From Anaspis maculata (Eukaryota > Arthropoda > Insecta > Coleoptera > Scraptiidae): a stretch of DNA of 64,000 nucleotides. How positions within the stretch are numbered: the first letter of the stretch is position 1; each line of letters opens with the position of its first letter. The notes below the pieces were generated by a model that worked only from the letters and a program-made list of their open reading frames with translations, did no database searches and was not told the DNA's origin. Positions 9,831 to 20,962 of this stretch are shown in pieces. Location: positions 33,720,177 through 33,784,176 of the forward strand of contig OX421964.1 in assembly GCA_949128115.1 (NCBI GenBank), written 5' to 3'. A program made the position numbers and the translations under genes.

Positions 9831-12800
9831 TATGGTAAAAAAAGGCGAAACCCCCATAGTAGGTATGTGAGTTATTGTGTGTACTTATACTATATAGGTG
9901 ATCATTATTAAAATATTAGGTGATTTTCCAACAAACAACTTTCAAATTCGTTTTTTATTCAAAGTCACTTGAACCTAGAGCTCTCTCTCTCTCTCTTTTC
10001 TTTTTCGGCACATCCCGCTGTCATTGCCGGGATCGTCAGCGAAAGCTCGGCTTTCGTCCGGATAAAAAGCTTATAATGAAATTGGGTAATTTGTGCCCGA
10101 GACGGTGGCCGCAATAAAAACGGCGTTTTACTAGGCGTGAGTTTATATAGACCGACAGCCAGCCGCGTAGCCGGCAGCGGCGGCGCCCAGGGCACCCACC
10201 CAGGCATCGGACACTGCACCACCGGTAATTATTTCGCTATCTTGCCCTCGCGTCGTCTTTATTCGGGCAACGGACGATTCCGGAAGATTAGGGCCGAAAG
10301 TAAAGACTGACAGTGTATGCGTGCGTATGTGTGCGCGCCTTCGCATCCCGACGCCGATTTAGGCCCCCCTAATTCGCGCCGGAGGGGTTAAATGACCGAC
10401 GTTTAGCTGAAACTACAGCCATCAAAGGAAACTGCGTCGTAAAACACCGGCCGCAGTCGCAAGCGGCTGGCTGCGAGGCCCGAAGACGCAACTGGACGGC
10501 TCGAGACTTCTTCTTGAAGGCAGGGACTGGGGAGAGACACGGCCCAACACGAATGCAACCGGGAGAATCGTAACTCGGAAGGGGGATAAGGCTAATGCCG
10601 ACGGCTGGCTGGATGTGTGTGTGTGTGTGTGTTCGCCCGAGGAGCTGACTCGACGGCCGATCGAAACGCGATTTCCGCAAAGTCCCTCCGTAAGAGATCA
10701 TTCGACGGAGTTGTGTGATGTCTTTAATTCTCGGTGGTGAATTACGTTAAGCTGGGTTGTAAAATGTGCTGTTACAATCGGACGACTCGGCTTTTTACAG
10801 CTGCAACTCGAATTGTCGAAGAAATCAGTTTACCTTCTCTGATTCCTTTCATAGCTTGCTTCAAGGTAAAGCTGAACAGAGAAGCTCAGGAGTCGTGTTA
10901 ACCAAAGGACATGTATCTACGTAACTATACCGAATTCAAAACAACAATGCAATTCAAACCGGTATCAGCGTCAACATCAGGCGTCGTGTACTCTACCAGC
11001 CTTTTCCATTCTCTGTCCTCTCTTTGTATGTTTGCCGTTAGCAATTTATCTTTTTATTAATTACGATTCGCAACAATAATCCGATTGTTCGTTGAAAAAC
11101 TCGCGCCTTTTTTAATTGCTCTGATTCGTTAGCCGGGCGCGTCAAAGGGATTCAATTAGCCTTCATATAGCTCATGGCCAATAAAAAAAAGCCACCGCCG
11201 TCGCCGCCGCTGATGCCGCCCGTTCCCATCCGGATTACTTAATTATGAATAGCAGCGCGCACGCCAGTCGTTTCTTTTGTTATATCCTGTTTTCTTCGTG
11301 TTACATTAATTGCGCCCGATGTTGAAAATGTTAATTGCCGCGAGAACAGCAAAGAAGAAAAGCAGCAGCAGCAGAAGACAAAAATGCCAGCTGACGGATG
11401 GCAAATATCTTAATTAATTAATTTCAGCTATGTCGGAAAGCACAAAGAAAAATAAAAGTATAAGAGATGATGCCTTGGAGAAATGAAAGCGCGCGCGCGC
11501 GAAGGAAACTTTGAAGACACTTCCGTTTCCACTCAGCGCCAGCGTTCGGCTGTACATGATTCATCAGTAGCCCAGGAATCTTGGTCAAAAAACTTGTCAA
11601 ACCAGAGGGCCAATCGTGTACTTTCAATAATTTTGAGGTTTGGTCAGGTCAGGTCAGGTATAAAACAGTGATATAATGTAACAAATTTTCGACGTTTGGC
11701 CGCAACGTCGAAATCAAGAGTTCAGAAAACATAAGGAATGAGGGTTGTGAAGTTTACAGCCAAACGTCGAGAAGTGGGTTACACTACAGAGTGGTGCCGT
11801 GACCAGGATGCTCAAAGATTAAAATGTCATGAGATGATGTTGATTCATATTTGTCGCAACACTTGACTCCTGATAAATATTTTGTGTTTTCATGAGAAAC
11901 AATTCGAGCTGTAGCTGTCTTGACTGTAGAGACGCAGTCATCATCAGCACCTTTGCGCTGAGGAACCGTTTCATAATTATTAGTTAATGATAGGGTTAAT
12001 AACATAAACATGAGCATTGTTGAGGAAAAGGTACGAATTTAATAATGCTTTCCCATTGTGTTATCGGCAGTCGGCATAGTACGTTCATTTGCATCCGCTG
12101 AGATAGATATCTAACTTATTTTCTTAGAAAGGCCCATTCTCCCACAGTGCTCTACTAAATATTTAAAATTCAGATAAATCCCGGTAAAGGCTTTTTGTAA
12201 AAATTATTTTAAACAAGCTCAGACCTTCCCTAAAAATGCTTTAAGCTAGCGCCATGAGAATTGAAACCATCAATGACGCGATCTGATTTTCGCAACATTG
12301 GTTACGCATTTTTTGTCGAGAATATGCAAATTCAGATTGGTTCTTTGAACAGTGTCTGTCTGATACAAGCAAAAAGCATAGCAACCAAGTTTTTAGAAAA
12401 AATAGTCCGAGCATTATTATTGATATAAACTAAAACATATATTTTATTTCAGGCCATTCGCAAGCGAAATATGAATTTAGTCAGTTGTTTTACTTCGAAG
12501 TTCGAACGGCTCTGTACAAAAGGCCTTCACCGGGATTTGTTCCAATTTCGGATTATGTCGTGAAGAGGTGTGGGATCTGGATAAATCCCCAAATTTTTTA
12601 GACTGAGTACATGATCTGTGCTCTTGCAAAAACCGATACTTTTTGCAGGACTCCATGTATAAGATTCGTAGGTATTTCATCAAAAATCAAGAACGAAAAA
12701 ACTAGCTGCACAGATGAAGTTGAACAATCACGCTAAAACAGAGAGTTTTTGTTATAGTATTATCTTTGTGGTCGACTGTTTCAGCTTTGAAATAATTCGG

Positions 12801-13559
12801 CCGTGAAAAGGATAATTGAAGCTTCGGAGCGCTCTCCAGGATGGCGTTTTTATGTCAACCGTCCTCGTCTTCTCCTTCTTGACGCTTGTCTAATCCGTCC
12901 GCTTCGTCGACAACAATCTAATTATTCTGCTACTTTCCCAGTCAGATGCTGTAAAAACACAATGCAGCTAGAGAGCCACTTCCGCACTCACATACACGTC
13001 ACAGTTTACATACACACATAGCACAGCACAGATAAAAAAGAATTGCCTTTGTCTTGTCGCTGGTGGATGTAGCTAAAAAGCAGTCTTTGTTATTGTTGTT
13101 GCACATAAAAGTGTGCAAGACTGCAAGTAAGTTTGGAATGCTTTGCAATCAGTTGTAAGAATTTGGAATCTGAATATATGGGGGGACGGAAGGTCAACTA
13201 CATAGAAGTCGGATATGCGACCGTCGGCTTTGCAACGTCTTGCCATCGGTTTTCATCACCTTTGCGACCTAGTCTCGGACCCTATTTCCGCAAAACGGAA
13301 CAGAACAAGTAGCAAGCAATTTCTGCTAGATTTGAAATATGTGGCAAGATGCTACAAAAAGGAGATGCAAAGTTGTGTGAGTCGCATGATTGACAATATT
13401 GAAATGACAAACACGCATCGTTTCAAGTAATATAATAAAAAGTCTCGTGTTGGTCCTACTGCTCAGTTGTAGCCTATATAGTGTGGTGGTATTTCAATGA
13501 AACCTCGAATGAAACACACTCATTGCACAGAAAGTTACATTCACTCAGATCAAAATAAG
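9831..13559. other. Non-coding stretch with microsatellites and a GC-rich section
   Basis: No gene, element or RNA is recognised. Short simple repeats are (CT)n near 9980-10000, (GT)n at about 10614-10631, CCG-rich runs near 11190-11222, (AGC)n near 11362 and (GC)n near 11490-11502. Three GGTCA units occur at 11643-11659. From about 10000 to 11300 the base composition is clearly more G+C rich than the flanks. That may mark single-copy host sequence such as regulatory DNA or untranslated exon, but no coding signal supports it. Confidence 0.4.
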
Positions 13560-13993
13560 TGCAAAATTAGTCTTTTATGGTTCTTTTCGTAAAACACCCA
13601 ACATGTGACTGACAGAATGGGCAAAACGAACAAGATGGACAAAATGAACAAAAAACAATAGAAACAATTGAAAACGACACAACAAAATATGTCAAACTGT
13701 CAAGTCAAAGAAAAGGGAGCGTGACGAGTTCGGAAAATGCACTCATTGGAAGAGCCCAGCAAACAAACCACTGAGTTAGGCTCAAAGAAGAAGAATTTCA
13801 AATATGTGACAAATAAATGATAAGAAACTCACTGATAATTTTTGGTATTCAATGTAAGTAATTATTAGTTGAACAAAATTGCAGAAACATCAGTAAACAA
13901 ATGTGAAAATACCAGTGAACAGTGCATAATAAATCAACATTGCATAAAAACCCAAAACAAGATAAAATAGGGGTAGTGTTTATAGTATACTGT

Positions 13994-14316
13994 AGATATT
14001 TAGATAGATAGATAGAATCATTTATTTGTTCAAGATGAAGACAGGCTTACATCATAAAATGCCTTTTTGGAGGCGTTGAACCTGTCAGTAAAGAAAATTA
14101 AATAAATAAATCAACAAATATAGGCAACATCACAAACAGTACATATTAAAATCGTTAACAGAAAAAAAATCGTCGACATCATAATAGGCATTTGCAACTA
14201 GCGTTCTATATATATACAATTTCTTGAACTATTGTCAGGCAGGTCACGAATAACAGCTGGTACGTGATTATAAATTTTTGTGGCCATGAATTCAACATTT
14301 TTTTGCAGGTGTGAAG
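13994..14316 (-). pseudogene. 5'-truncated LINE 3' end inserted in repeat copy B
   Basis: Minus-strand translation (14316 downwards) gives SHLQKNVEFMATKIYNHVP then IRDLP. Then come AYYDVDDFF and a 3' tail, the layout of the extreme C-terminus of Jockey/I-type ORF2 proteins. The 3' end is a (TATC)n run at 13999-14013. Copy A of the host repeat lacks this segment at the corresponding place, so it is a later insertion. The short peptide is all that remains. Confidence 0.7.
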
Positions 14317-14506
14317 GTACCGACACTGAATATCCGATAAAAATGGCAGCGGGCATCAACAAAAATGACATAAAAACATGAGGGTCATCAAAGACGGCGG
14401 TGAATGACATTTAAATGAAAATCAAATCGTTACACAACAATTATAGACAAAAAAGACGGCGCAAAAATATTACAGGTGAGGGTGTAGTTACATGACGATC
14501 AAATTA

Positions 14507-14511
14507 GACAC
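14507..14511. other. BEL target-site duplication, left (GACAC)
   Basis: GACAC immediately precedes the 5' LTR and recurs at 21847-21851 immediately after the 3' LTR. Five bases is typical for BEL/Pao integration. Confidence 0.9.
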
Positions 14512-15395
14512 TGTCTCGGCCCCGTTCATTGAAAACTGCATTCGTGTGCACTGAGGGTATGCAACCCAAAATATCCCTGTGTTGTCCAAGTCCTCACCCC
14601 TCACCCCCTGTTCGGTGTGCCTGGCACTTGGCTGTCAGGCGCAAGCGTAAACGAGCTCCAGCACTTTCTTCGGCCGTCTTCGGCATTCTTCGGCTTTCTT
14701 TCCGCTCGTGCCTTTGCCGCTTCGTTCGAAGCGGTGTCGATCTCCGTACGTCGAGCGGGAAGCCACGCCGTCTTTTTTTTTGGTCATCGTTCTCGCGGCC
14801 ATCTTGTCGTGCCATCGGCGTACATTCGTACTCGACCAGAAGCCCATCCAAGGCCCATCGCGTCCGATAGTGACTCCTGGAGGATCTCTGCAGCATCTCC
14901 AAGTCCAGAAAGCGGCAGTTTTCACCGCTTTCACCGGGGAGCGGCTTGGACCAGCCAGCCGCACACAAAGCTCCAGTTTCGGACGGGATCGAGTCGTTCG
15001 TCCGCCATTTTGGTGACGAACACGGGCACTCGTGCATTTCAAAAGGAAATCCACCACCAGAACGGCCATCCACCACGACGCCGCCTTCGGACTCCGCCAG
15101 GACGACGCCGCCACCGAATAAGATCCCGACGCCACTCGGCGCCGGCGAATCTGCCCCCGATCAGAACCACTCGGATTTTTCATTTCATTTAATTCACATT
15201 GTTTTTTTGTTTTTTTTTTTTATTGTTTTGTAATTCTGTCTGTTTGTGTTTTTTTCTTTGTTTTGCATTAAAGTTTTTGATTGTTGTTGTGAATTTTATT
15301 TCTGACTGTCGCTTGCTGCTTTCCTAATCCAAGAGTTATTGTTTTAATGCAGCCTTCATCGGAAGGCTGCCGTCTTTATGTGTACCGCGCTAACA
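14512..15395 (+). repeat. 5' LTR of the BEL/Pao element
   Basis: 884 bp with TG ... CA ends. It should hold the promoter and RNA start. ATTAAA at 15267-15272 is a candidate poly(A) signal (its 3' LTR equivalent, 21718-21723, would be the one used). Long overlapping open frames on both strands (up to 191 codons) occur identically in the 3' LTR. They are by-products of the LTR's G+C-rich middle. Confidence 0.96.
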
Positions 15396-15402
15396 TATAA
15401 AT

Positions 15403-15420
15403 TGGTCCTTCGTAGCCGGA
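15403..15420 (+). promoter_or_regulatory. Primer-binding site of the BEL/Pao element
   Basis: Seven bases after the LTR the sequence reads TGGTCCTTCGTAGCCGGA. This is complementary to a tRNA 3' end (TCCGGCTACGAAGGACCA), closest from memory to insect tRNA-Tyr (TCCGGCTCGAAGGACCA). Minus-strand DNA synthesis would start here. The one-base difference in the acceptor stem should be checked against the host's tRNAs. Confidence 0.75.
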
Positions 15421-15644
15421 TACAGGCTAAGCATGGTACAGTCAGGAATTTAATTCACCTCACTATTGAAACTTTAAAGTCACGGGTCAAACCCACGTGA
15501 CACTTGTGCGTTGGTCCAGCGTGTCGATCAATTCGTTTTTCGCCCGTCTCATTCGCACTTTTTCACCTGGGTTGGGTTCGCCATTCAGGTACGCCAACCT
15601 AAGGGTCAGTTGCTTTGTTTTCATTTTTCTTTGTGTCGTACACA

Positions 15645-18600
15645 ATGGACGCAACTTTATCGTCCATCGCGATAGCTATTGCGCGCCTTGAGCCCCTTCT
15701 GGAACAAGGCGTCACAGCTACCACCGAGCCAAGCCTCCAACCGGCATTTTTAGCCACGTTTGACATTGCGGCGGAAATTTACAACGGTTTCACGAGCACG
15801 GTCAACACTGCCCCTCTCCCCAGTGCCTCCGAGGAGCAGAAGGCTACATTTCTTGAACGTACACTCCGGGCAGACAGCTTGTATGGCAAACTTGCTGCGG
15901 TAAAAGCCTCGTTTTCGAATTCAGAGCCGACTTCCTCGCTCTCTCGCCAAGCCTCGCAAACTTGGTTCGAGACAGGCCGGAGCAATGTCCGATTGCCAAA
16001 AATCGCGTTGCCGTTGTTCGACGGAAAGTTAAAATCATGGCCACCATACTATGATCTGTTCACGGCGTTAATACACAGAAACCAGTCTCTCTCAGATATT
16101 GAACGGTTTCAGTATCTGATCTCGTCTTTATCTGGTGAACCTCTCTCAATGGTTAAACACCTGCCATTGACGGGAGATAATTACATAATTGCGTTCGACT
16201 CGTTGGTTGAGAGATACCAGAACGACCGCGTGCTAGTCACTTTTTACTGGCAGTCGATGATGAACGCCTCCTCCGTCACATCTGACTCCGCGCAAGCGCT
16301 TCGCCATCTTGTGAACACGTTCAACGAAAATTTAGTGGCGCTCGAGCAGTATCCGCATATCGACCTGTGGGATTTCACCCTGTCGAGCATGCTGCTCCAG
16401 AAACTCGATGAGTCGACGCGAAAACGTTTCGAGGTGCAGTCAGCTGGCACCCCCTTCCCCAAATACGAAGACGTCAAGTCTTTCGTGCTCGACCAATGCA
16501 AGGCTTTCGAGGCAACTGCCTTAAATCCTAAAACGCAATCGAACTCCCGCTCCACACGGGCAAACACCGTTACCGTGAAGCCCGAGGTCAGCCGCAAGTC
16601 GTGGGCCTCACATACGTTGGTGTCTCAGACTTCATCTGCCCCAGCGACGTCGCATGAGTCAGCATGTTCTCATTGTGGGGCGAGAAGTCATAGAGTCACC
16701 GCGTGCAAGACTTTTCTGTCAATGTCCCCAAATGACAGATATTTGGCGGTCAAACAGAAAAGGCTCTGTCTCAACTGCTTGAGCACCAATCACGGCGCTC
16801 CAAAATGTCCATCGTCGTATTCGTGTCGGCAGTGCCACGCAAGGCATCACACCTTGCTGCACTTCCCCAAGCCACATAGAACTGCAGGTCATGAGTCACC
16901 CAGTTCTTTATCGAATCCAGTTGAATTACCGCTAATCGTTTCCCCTGGTCTTCCAGAAAATGTCGCGAATTCGGTGACGAATCTCGCCTCAAGCCTCAAG
17001 GCAGCTCATGTTTTGTTGGCCACGGCAATCGTTCACGTTCGTGACCGGTGGGGAGGCTACCAAAGCCTCCGTGCGCTCATAGACCCTGCCAGTCAGGCAT
17101 CGTTTATTTTGGACTCCTGCGTGCGCAAATTGGGTCTATCCCCATCAAATCACAATGTGCCCGTTTTTGGCTTGGGTCTCACCCCCGCCAATTCGACGTG
17201 TGGCACAGTCACTTGCCAGGTCAAGGCTGATGATGAGTCTCTCCCAATCCCTGAATTGGAGTTAATTGTCCTGCGCAGGATTTGTGGTAACCTGCCAGAC
17301 ACCGCTTTGAACCCGGATCAATTCCACTTGAACTTATCGAATCTGGCGGATCCCACATGGTTCAAGCCAGGCCCCATTCAAGTGTTGTTGGGCGCCGACG
17401 TTTATCCGTCAGTCGTGAAAGAGGGAATCGTCTCGTCAGGTCCGTCACAGCCTGTTGCCATAAACACCATTTTTGGCTGGGCTCTTCTCGGTCCCTTTCA
17501 AACCCCGTCAAAACCTCTGCATTCCTTTTTGGTTTGCACTCCAACTGGAATCGACGAGTCTCTGCACAAATTTTGGGAAGTAGAGGAAATCTCGTCACCA
17601 TCGTCCAAAACACGTTTGTCCCCAGATGATGAACGTGCAGAAATTTGTTTCCGGGACTCTGTCTACCGTTGTCCGTCAGGTCGTTTTGGGGTTTCGCTTC
17701 CCTTCAAAAGGGAGTCCCCCACCTTTGAACATTGCAGGTCTATGGCTGACCGCCGTTGGTTAGCTATCGAACGTCGCCTGGTCCGTCAGGACACACTCCG
17801 TGATCTGTACATAGCATTCATGCGCGACTACCTCGACCTAGGTCACATGACCTTGCTGGACGCAGAACCTCCAGATTCTGAGGCGTATTACATCCCTCAT
17901 CATCCGATCGTCAAGATCGAAGACGACAAGCCGAAAATTCGCGTCGTTTTTGATGCTTCGGCGCAAGCGCCGAATCATTTATCTCTCAACGAGACGCTTC
18001 TCGTCGGTCCTAAGTTACAACAGGACATAGCAGCTTTGCTACTGCAGTTTCGGTGTGAGCCGATCGTTTTTACTTGTGACATCCGTCAGATGTATCGGCA
18101 GATACTTATCTCGCCCGAACATCGCAAGTATCAACTCATTCGCTTTCGTTTCTCCCCTGATCGACCCATTGAAACGTACCAATTGAACACCATTACATAT
18201 GGTGTTTCTTCGGCACCGTTTCTAGCGGTTCGCACGTTGCTTCACTTGGCAGAACAAAGCGCCTCGAAGTTTCCATTGGCTTCGCAGGCAATTCGCCGTA
18301 ATTTGTATGTAGACGATCTACTTTGCGGTGCGAACTCCGTGGAATCAGCACGGGAATTACAAACGCAGCTAATCAACCTGCTCCAATCGGGTTGCTTTGA
18401 ATTGCGCAAGTGGGCAAGCAATCACCCTGATGTGCTGCAAGACATACCACTTGATCACGTTCGAACTCAGCCGTCCACTTTCAGTGACGTTGCTGACAAT
18501 ACTGTAAAAATTCTTGGCCTCCAGTGGCAAGCGGCAACAGACACCTTTTCATTCACGGTTCATCCAAATGAACTACCGTGCACAAAACGGTCCATCTTGT

Positions 18601-20843
18601 CGGAGGTGGCTCGGATTTACGATCCGCTCGGCTTTCTGTGCCCTGTTGCATTTTTCGCCAAACATTTAATCCAACGGTTATGGAAACTTGGCCTTGATTG
18701 GGACGACACCCCTCCAGACATCGTATGTCAGCAGTGGTTGCGTTTTCAATCCGAGCTATCGCAACTTTCGCGGTTGCAAATTCCACGGCATACTTTTCCG
18801 TCGCCTGCAGACAGGTGCCAGTTGCACGCCTTTTGCGACGCATCTGAATCTGGGTACGCGAGCGTGTTGTACGTTCGTTACCTTCGAAATGGTGTTCCCA
18901 CCATTCGTCTCTTAACCGCCAAATCAAAGGTGGCTCCAGTCAAATTGCTGACCGTACCCCGTCTCGAATTGTGTGCAGCGGTCCTACTTTCCAATCTCGT
19001 TGCCTTCACCGTTGCAGCGCTCGCAGGAACCGTACAGTTCGATGCCATATTTGCGTGGACCGATTCTACGGTTGTTCTCAGCTGGCTGCGTTCCTCTTCG
19101 CACCGCTGGAAAACATTTGTTGCTCACCGTGTTGAGCATATTCAACAGCGTGTCCCGCCTCAGTGTTGGAGACATGTCTCAACATCGGACAATCCCGCCG
19201 ACCCAGCTTCGCGCGGATTGTTTCCCGAAGACATGCTTTCGTGCTCCCTCTGGTGGTCTGGCCCACCTTTTCTGTCATCAGCGGATGACACATGGCCGGA
19301 TGACAAATTCTCCGTGTCCTCCCCAGACATTGCGTCTGAAGAGCGAAAGCTCGCTTTGGTCGTGCGTGTGCCGCAGCCGCCGCCGATTGACATCGACGAC
19401 CTCTTTTTGCGCATATCCTCCTTACGGAAGATTCAGGGCGCTGTCGCCTATTTCTATCGGTTCTGCAAATGCAAGTCCGATGAGAAGTTCACAGGACCTC
19501 TCTCGGATACAGAGCTCCATTTTGCCTTGTTGTACATTGTCAAACATGTACAGCAGAAGGTATTTGCCGTCGAAATCGCGTCGTTACGCAACGGCAAACC
19601 CTGTTCAAGACCCTTTCGAAAACTTTCACCCTTTCTCGATCGTGACGATGTTCTCCGCGTCGGCGGACGTTTGAAGCATTGTCATGGGTTGCCATTTGCA
19701 ACCAGACACCCTGCTCTTCTTCCATCTCGTCACGTCTTGACAGGACTCGTCATTCGACAAGTTCATTCCCGACATTGCCACCCGGGACTCAACAATACCT
19801 GCTATCTCCTGCAGCAAAATTTTTGGATATTGTCCACGCGACGCGCGGTACGGCACTATCTTGCATCGTGTTACCGGTGCTTCCGGACTAAGCCGCAAAC
19901 CTTTTCTCCCACCATGGGCGACCTCCCCTCGGCGCGAATTTCTCAGCTAAAACCTTTTAGCTGCGTCGGACTCGACTATGGTGGCCCTTTTCCAATCCTC
20001 ATGTCACGCGCTCGCGGTGTCAGAACTACGAAGGCGTACATCTGTCTTTTCGTGTGCTTCGCCACCAAGGCATTGCACGTCGAGGTTGCCTCCGATCTCT
20101 CAACAGATGCTTTCCTCGCTGCCTTGCGCAGATTCATTGCCCGGCGCGGTCGTTGCTCTACCATCTATAGCGACAATGGCACAAACTTTGTCGGAGCTCA
20201 TAGGCAATTGACGATGTCAATGCAACTCGCCGCGGAATCCGAAGCCATCACTTGGCGCTTCATTCCTCCCTCCAGTCCCCACTTTGGCGGGCTGTGGGAA
20301 AGCGGCATAAAAGCTGTCAAAACTCATCTATCTCGCGTGATAGGTGATCAAATACTCACCTTTGAAGAGCTGACCACGTTGGTCACCCAAGTTGAAGCGT
20401 TGCTCAACTCACGGCCACTTTCGGAGCTGAGCTCGGATCCAAATGATCTGTGCCCATTGACGCCTGGTCATTTTTTGACGCTCGAGCCGTTAACGGCCCC
20501 ACCTGACCCAGATTTGTCCCACCTCAAGATCAGCAGGTTGTCGCGATGGCAGTTGGTCCAATCCATGCAACAGCGTTTCTGGGCGCGTTGGCGCGACGAA
20601 TATCTACACACGCTGTACCAACGCGGCAAGTGGCACAAGTCACGTCACCTTGAATCCGCAGATGTGGGGTCTTTAGTCCTCATCAAGGACGAAAACGCTC
20701 CCCCTCTGAAGTGGAGGTTAGGCAGAATTTCAAAACTCTTCCCCGGCAAAGATGGCATTTGTCGTGTCGCAGATGTCCGTACTCAACGCGACGTTCTGCG
20801 ACGCCCAATGGTCAAACTTTGTCCCCTCCCTTCAGGACAGTGA
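15645..20843 (+). CDS. BEL/Pao gag-pol polyprotein
   Basis: 1732 residues from the ATG at 15645 (context CACAATGG; the frame is open upstream but has no earlier ATG). Order: gag of the DUF1759 type (about 120-280; LPLFDGK, DSLVERY). Two CX2CX4HX4C zinc knuckles (341-354, 375-388) and a third with CX2CX4HX3H spacing (~398). Retroviral-type aspartic protease with the catalytic loop reading LIDPAS at ~478-483. Reverse transcriptase with RVVFDA (~766), CDIRQMY (~811) and the catalytic YVDD (888-891). RNase H with CDASESG (~1064) and TDSTVVLSWL (~1139). Integrase with a zinc-binding HX3H-like and CX2C region (1373-1411) and DDE residues near D1444, D1510 and E1552. A C-terminal DUF5641-like domain (1633-1728). 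The proteins package, reverse-transcribe and integrate the element. No frameshift separates gag from pol, as usual in BEL. Confidence 0.96.
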   Translation: MDATLSSIAIAIARLEPLLEQGVTATTEPSLQPAFLATFDIAAEIYNGFTSTVNTAPLPSASEEQKATFLERTLRADSLYGKLAAVKASFSNSEPTSSLSRQASQTWFETGRSNVRLPKIALPLFDGKLKSWPPYYDLFTALIHRNQSLSDIERFQYLISSLSGEPLSMVKHLPLTGDNYIIAFDSLVERYQNDRVLVTFYWQSMMNASSVTSDSAQALRHLVNTFNENLVALEQYPHIDLWDFTLSSMLLQKLDESTRKRFEVQSAGTPFPKYEDVKSFVLDQCKAFEATALNPKTQSNSRSTRANTVTVKPEVSRKSWASHTLVSQTSSAPATSHESACSHCGARSHRVTACKTFLSMSPNDRYLAVKQKRLCLNCLSTNHGAPKCPSSYSCRQCHARHHTLLHFPKPHRTAGHESPSSLSNPVELPLIVSPGLPENVANSVTNLASSLKAAHVLLATAIVHVRDRWGGYQSLRALIDPASQASFILDSCVRKLGLSPSNHNVPVFGLGLTPANSTCGTVTCQVKADDESLPIPELELIVLRRICGNLPDTALNPDQFHLNLSNLADPTWFKPGPIQVLLGADVYPSVVKEGIVSSGPSQPVAINTIFGWALLGPFQTPSKPLHSFLVCTPTGIDESLHKFWEVEEISSPSSKTRLSPDDERAEICFRDSVYRCPSGRFGVSLPFKRESPTFEHCRSMADRRWLAIERRLVRQDTLRDLYIAFMRDYLDLGHMTLLDAEPPDSEAYYIPHHPIVKIEDDKPKIRVVFDASAQAPNHLSLNETLLVGPKLQQDIAALLLQFRCEPIVFTCDIRQMYRQILISPEHRKYQLIRFRFSPDRPIETYQLNTITYGVSSAPFLAVRTLLHLAEQSASKFPLASQAIRRNLYVDDLLCGANSVESARELQTQLINLLQSGCFELRKWASNHPDVLQDIPLDHVRTQPSTFSDVADNTVKILGLQWQAATDTFSFTVHPNELPCTKRSILSEVARIYDPLGFLCPVAFFAKHLIQRLWKLGLDWDDTPPDIVCQQWLRFQSELSQLSRLQIPRHTFPSPADRCQLHAFCDASESGYASVLYVRYLRNGVPTIRLLTAKSKVAPVKLLTVPRLELCAAVLLSNLVAFTVAALAGTVQFDAIFAWTDSTVVLSWLRSSSHRWKTFVAHRVEHIQQRVPPQCWRHVSTSDNPADPASRGLFPEDMLSCSLWWSGPPFLSSADDTWPDDKFSVSSPDIASEERKLALVVRVPQPPPIDIDDLFLRISSLRKIQGAVAYFYRFCKCKSDEKFTGPLSDTELHFALLYIVKHVQQKVFAVEIASLRNGKPCSRPFRKLSPFLDRDDVLRVGGRLKHCHGLPFATRHPALLPSRHVLTGLVIRQVHSRHCHPGLNNTCYLLQQNFWILSTRRAVRHYLASCYRCFRTKPQTFSPTMGDLPSARISQLKPFSCVGLDYGGPFPILMSRARGVRTTKAYICLFVCFATKALHVEVASDLSTDAFLAALRRFIARRGRCSTIYSDNGTNFVGAHRQLTMSMQLAAESEAITWRFIPPSSPHFGGLWESGIKAVKTHLSRVIGDQILTFEELTTLVTQVEALLNSRPLSELSSDPNDLCPLTPGHFLTLEPLTAPPDPDLSHLKISRLSRWQLVQSMQQRFWARWRDEYLHTLYQRGKWHKSRHLESADVGSLVLIKDENAPPLKWRLGRISKLFPGKDGICRVADVRTQRDVLRRPMVKLCPLPSGQ

Positions 20844-20951
20844 GCATTCTGTGTTTTCACTTCCGTCATTGTTCTCACTATGCTCTTTCTTTTTGTATCA
20901 TGTTTGATTTCATTAATTTTTGAACTTTGAAAATACCCCGAGTGGTATTTT

Positions 20952-20962
20952 GGTGGGGAGTA
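20952..20962 (+). promoter_or_regulatory. Polypurine tract before the 3' LTR
   Basis: GGTGGGGAGTA directly abuts the TG of the 3' LTR, the expected place and composition for the plus-strand primer. One T interrupts the purine run. Confidence 0.7.

Larger units (their letters stand above)
13560..14511 (+). repeat. Unclassified dispersed repeat, copy B, 5' part
   Basis: This is the counterpart of 8700-9300, interrupted by a LINE tail at 13994-14316 and then by the BEL element at 14512. The same family words are present, such as AAATATGTGACAAA, ACTCACTGATAAT, AACAGTGCATAAT and AAATGAAAATCAAATCGTTACACAAC. It ends in GACAC, the target duplication of the BEL insertion, and resumes at 21847. Confidence 0.7.

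Noticed and set aside
11639..11662. Nuclear-receptor response element (AGGTCA repeats)
   Set aside because: The unit is a 5-bp GGTCA tandem, so AGGTCA copies overlap and cannot act as spaced half-sites.
14594..15192. Long overlapping frames (160-191 codons, both strands) repeated at 21045-21643 as possible genes
   Set aside because: They lie wholly inside the LTRs, overlap each other on opposite strands and have no domain; they are by-products of the G+C-rich LTR middle.
20844..20962. env-like gene after BEL pol
   Set aside because: Only about 120 bp separate the pol stop from the 3' LTR.
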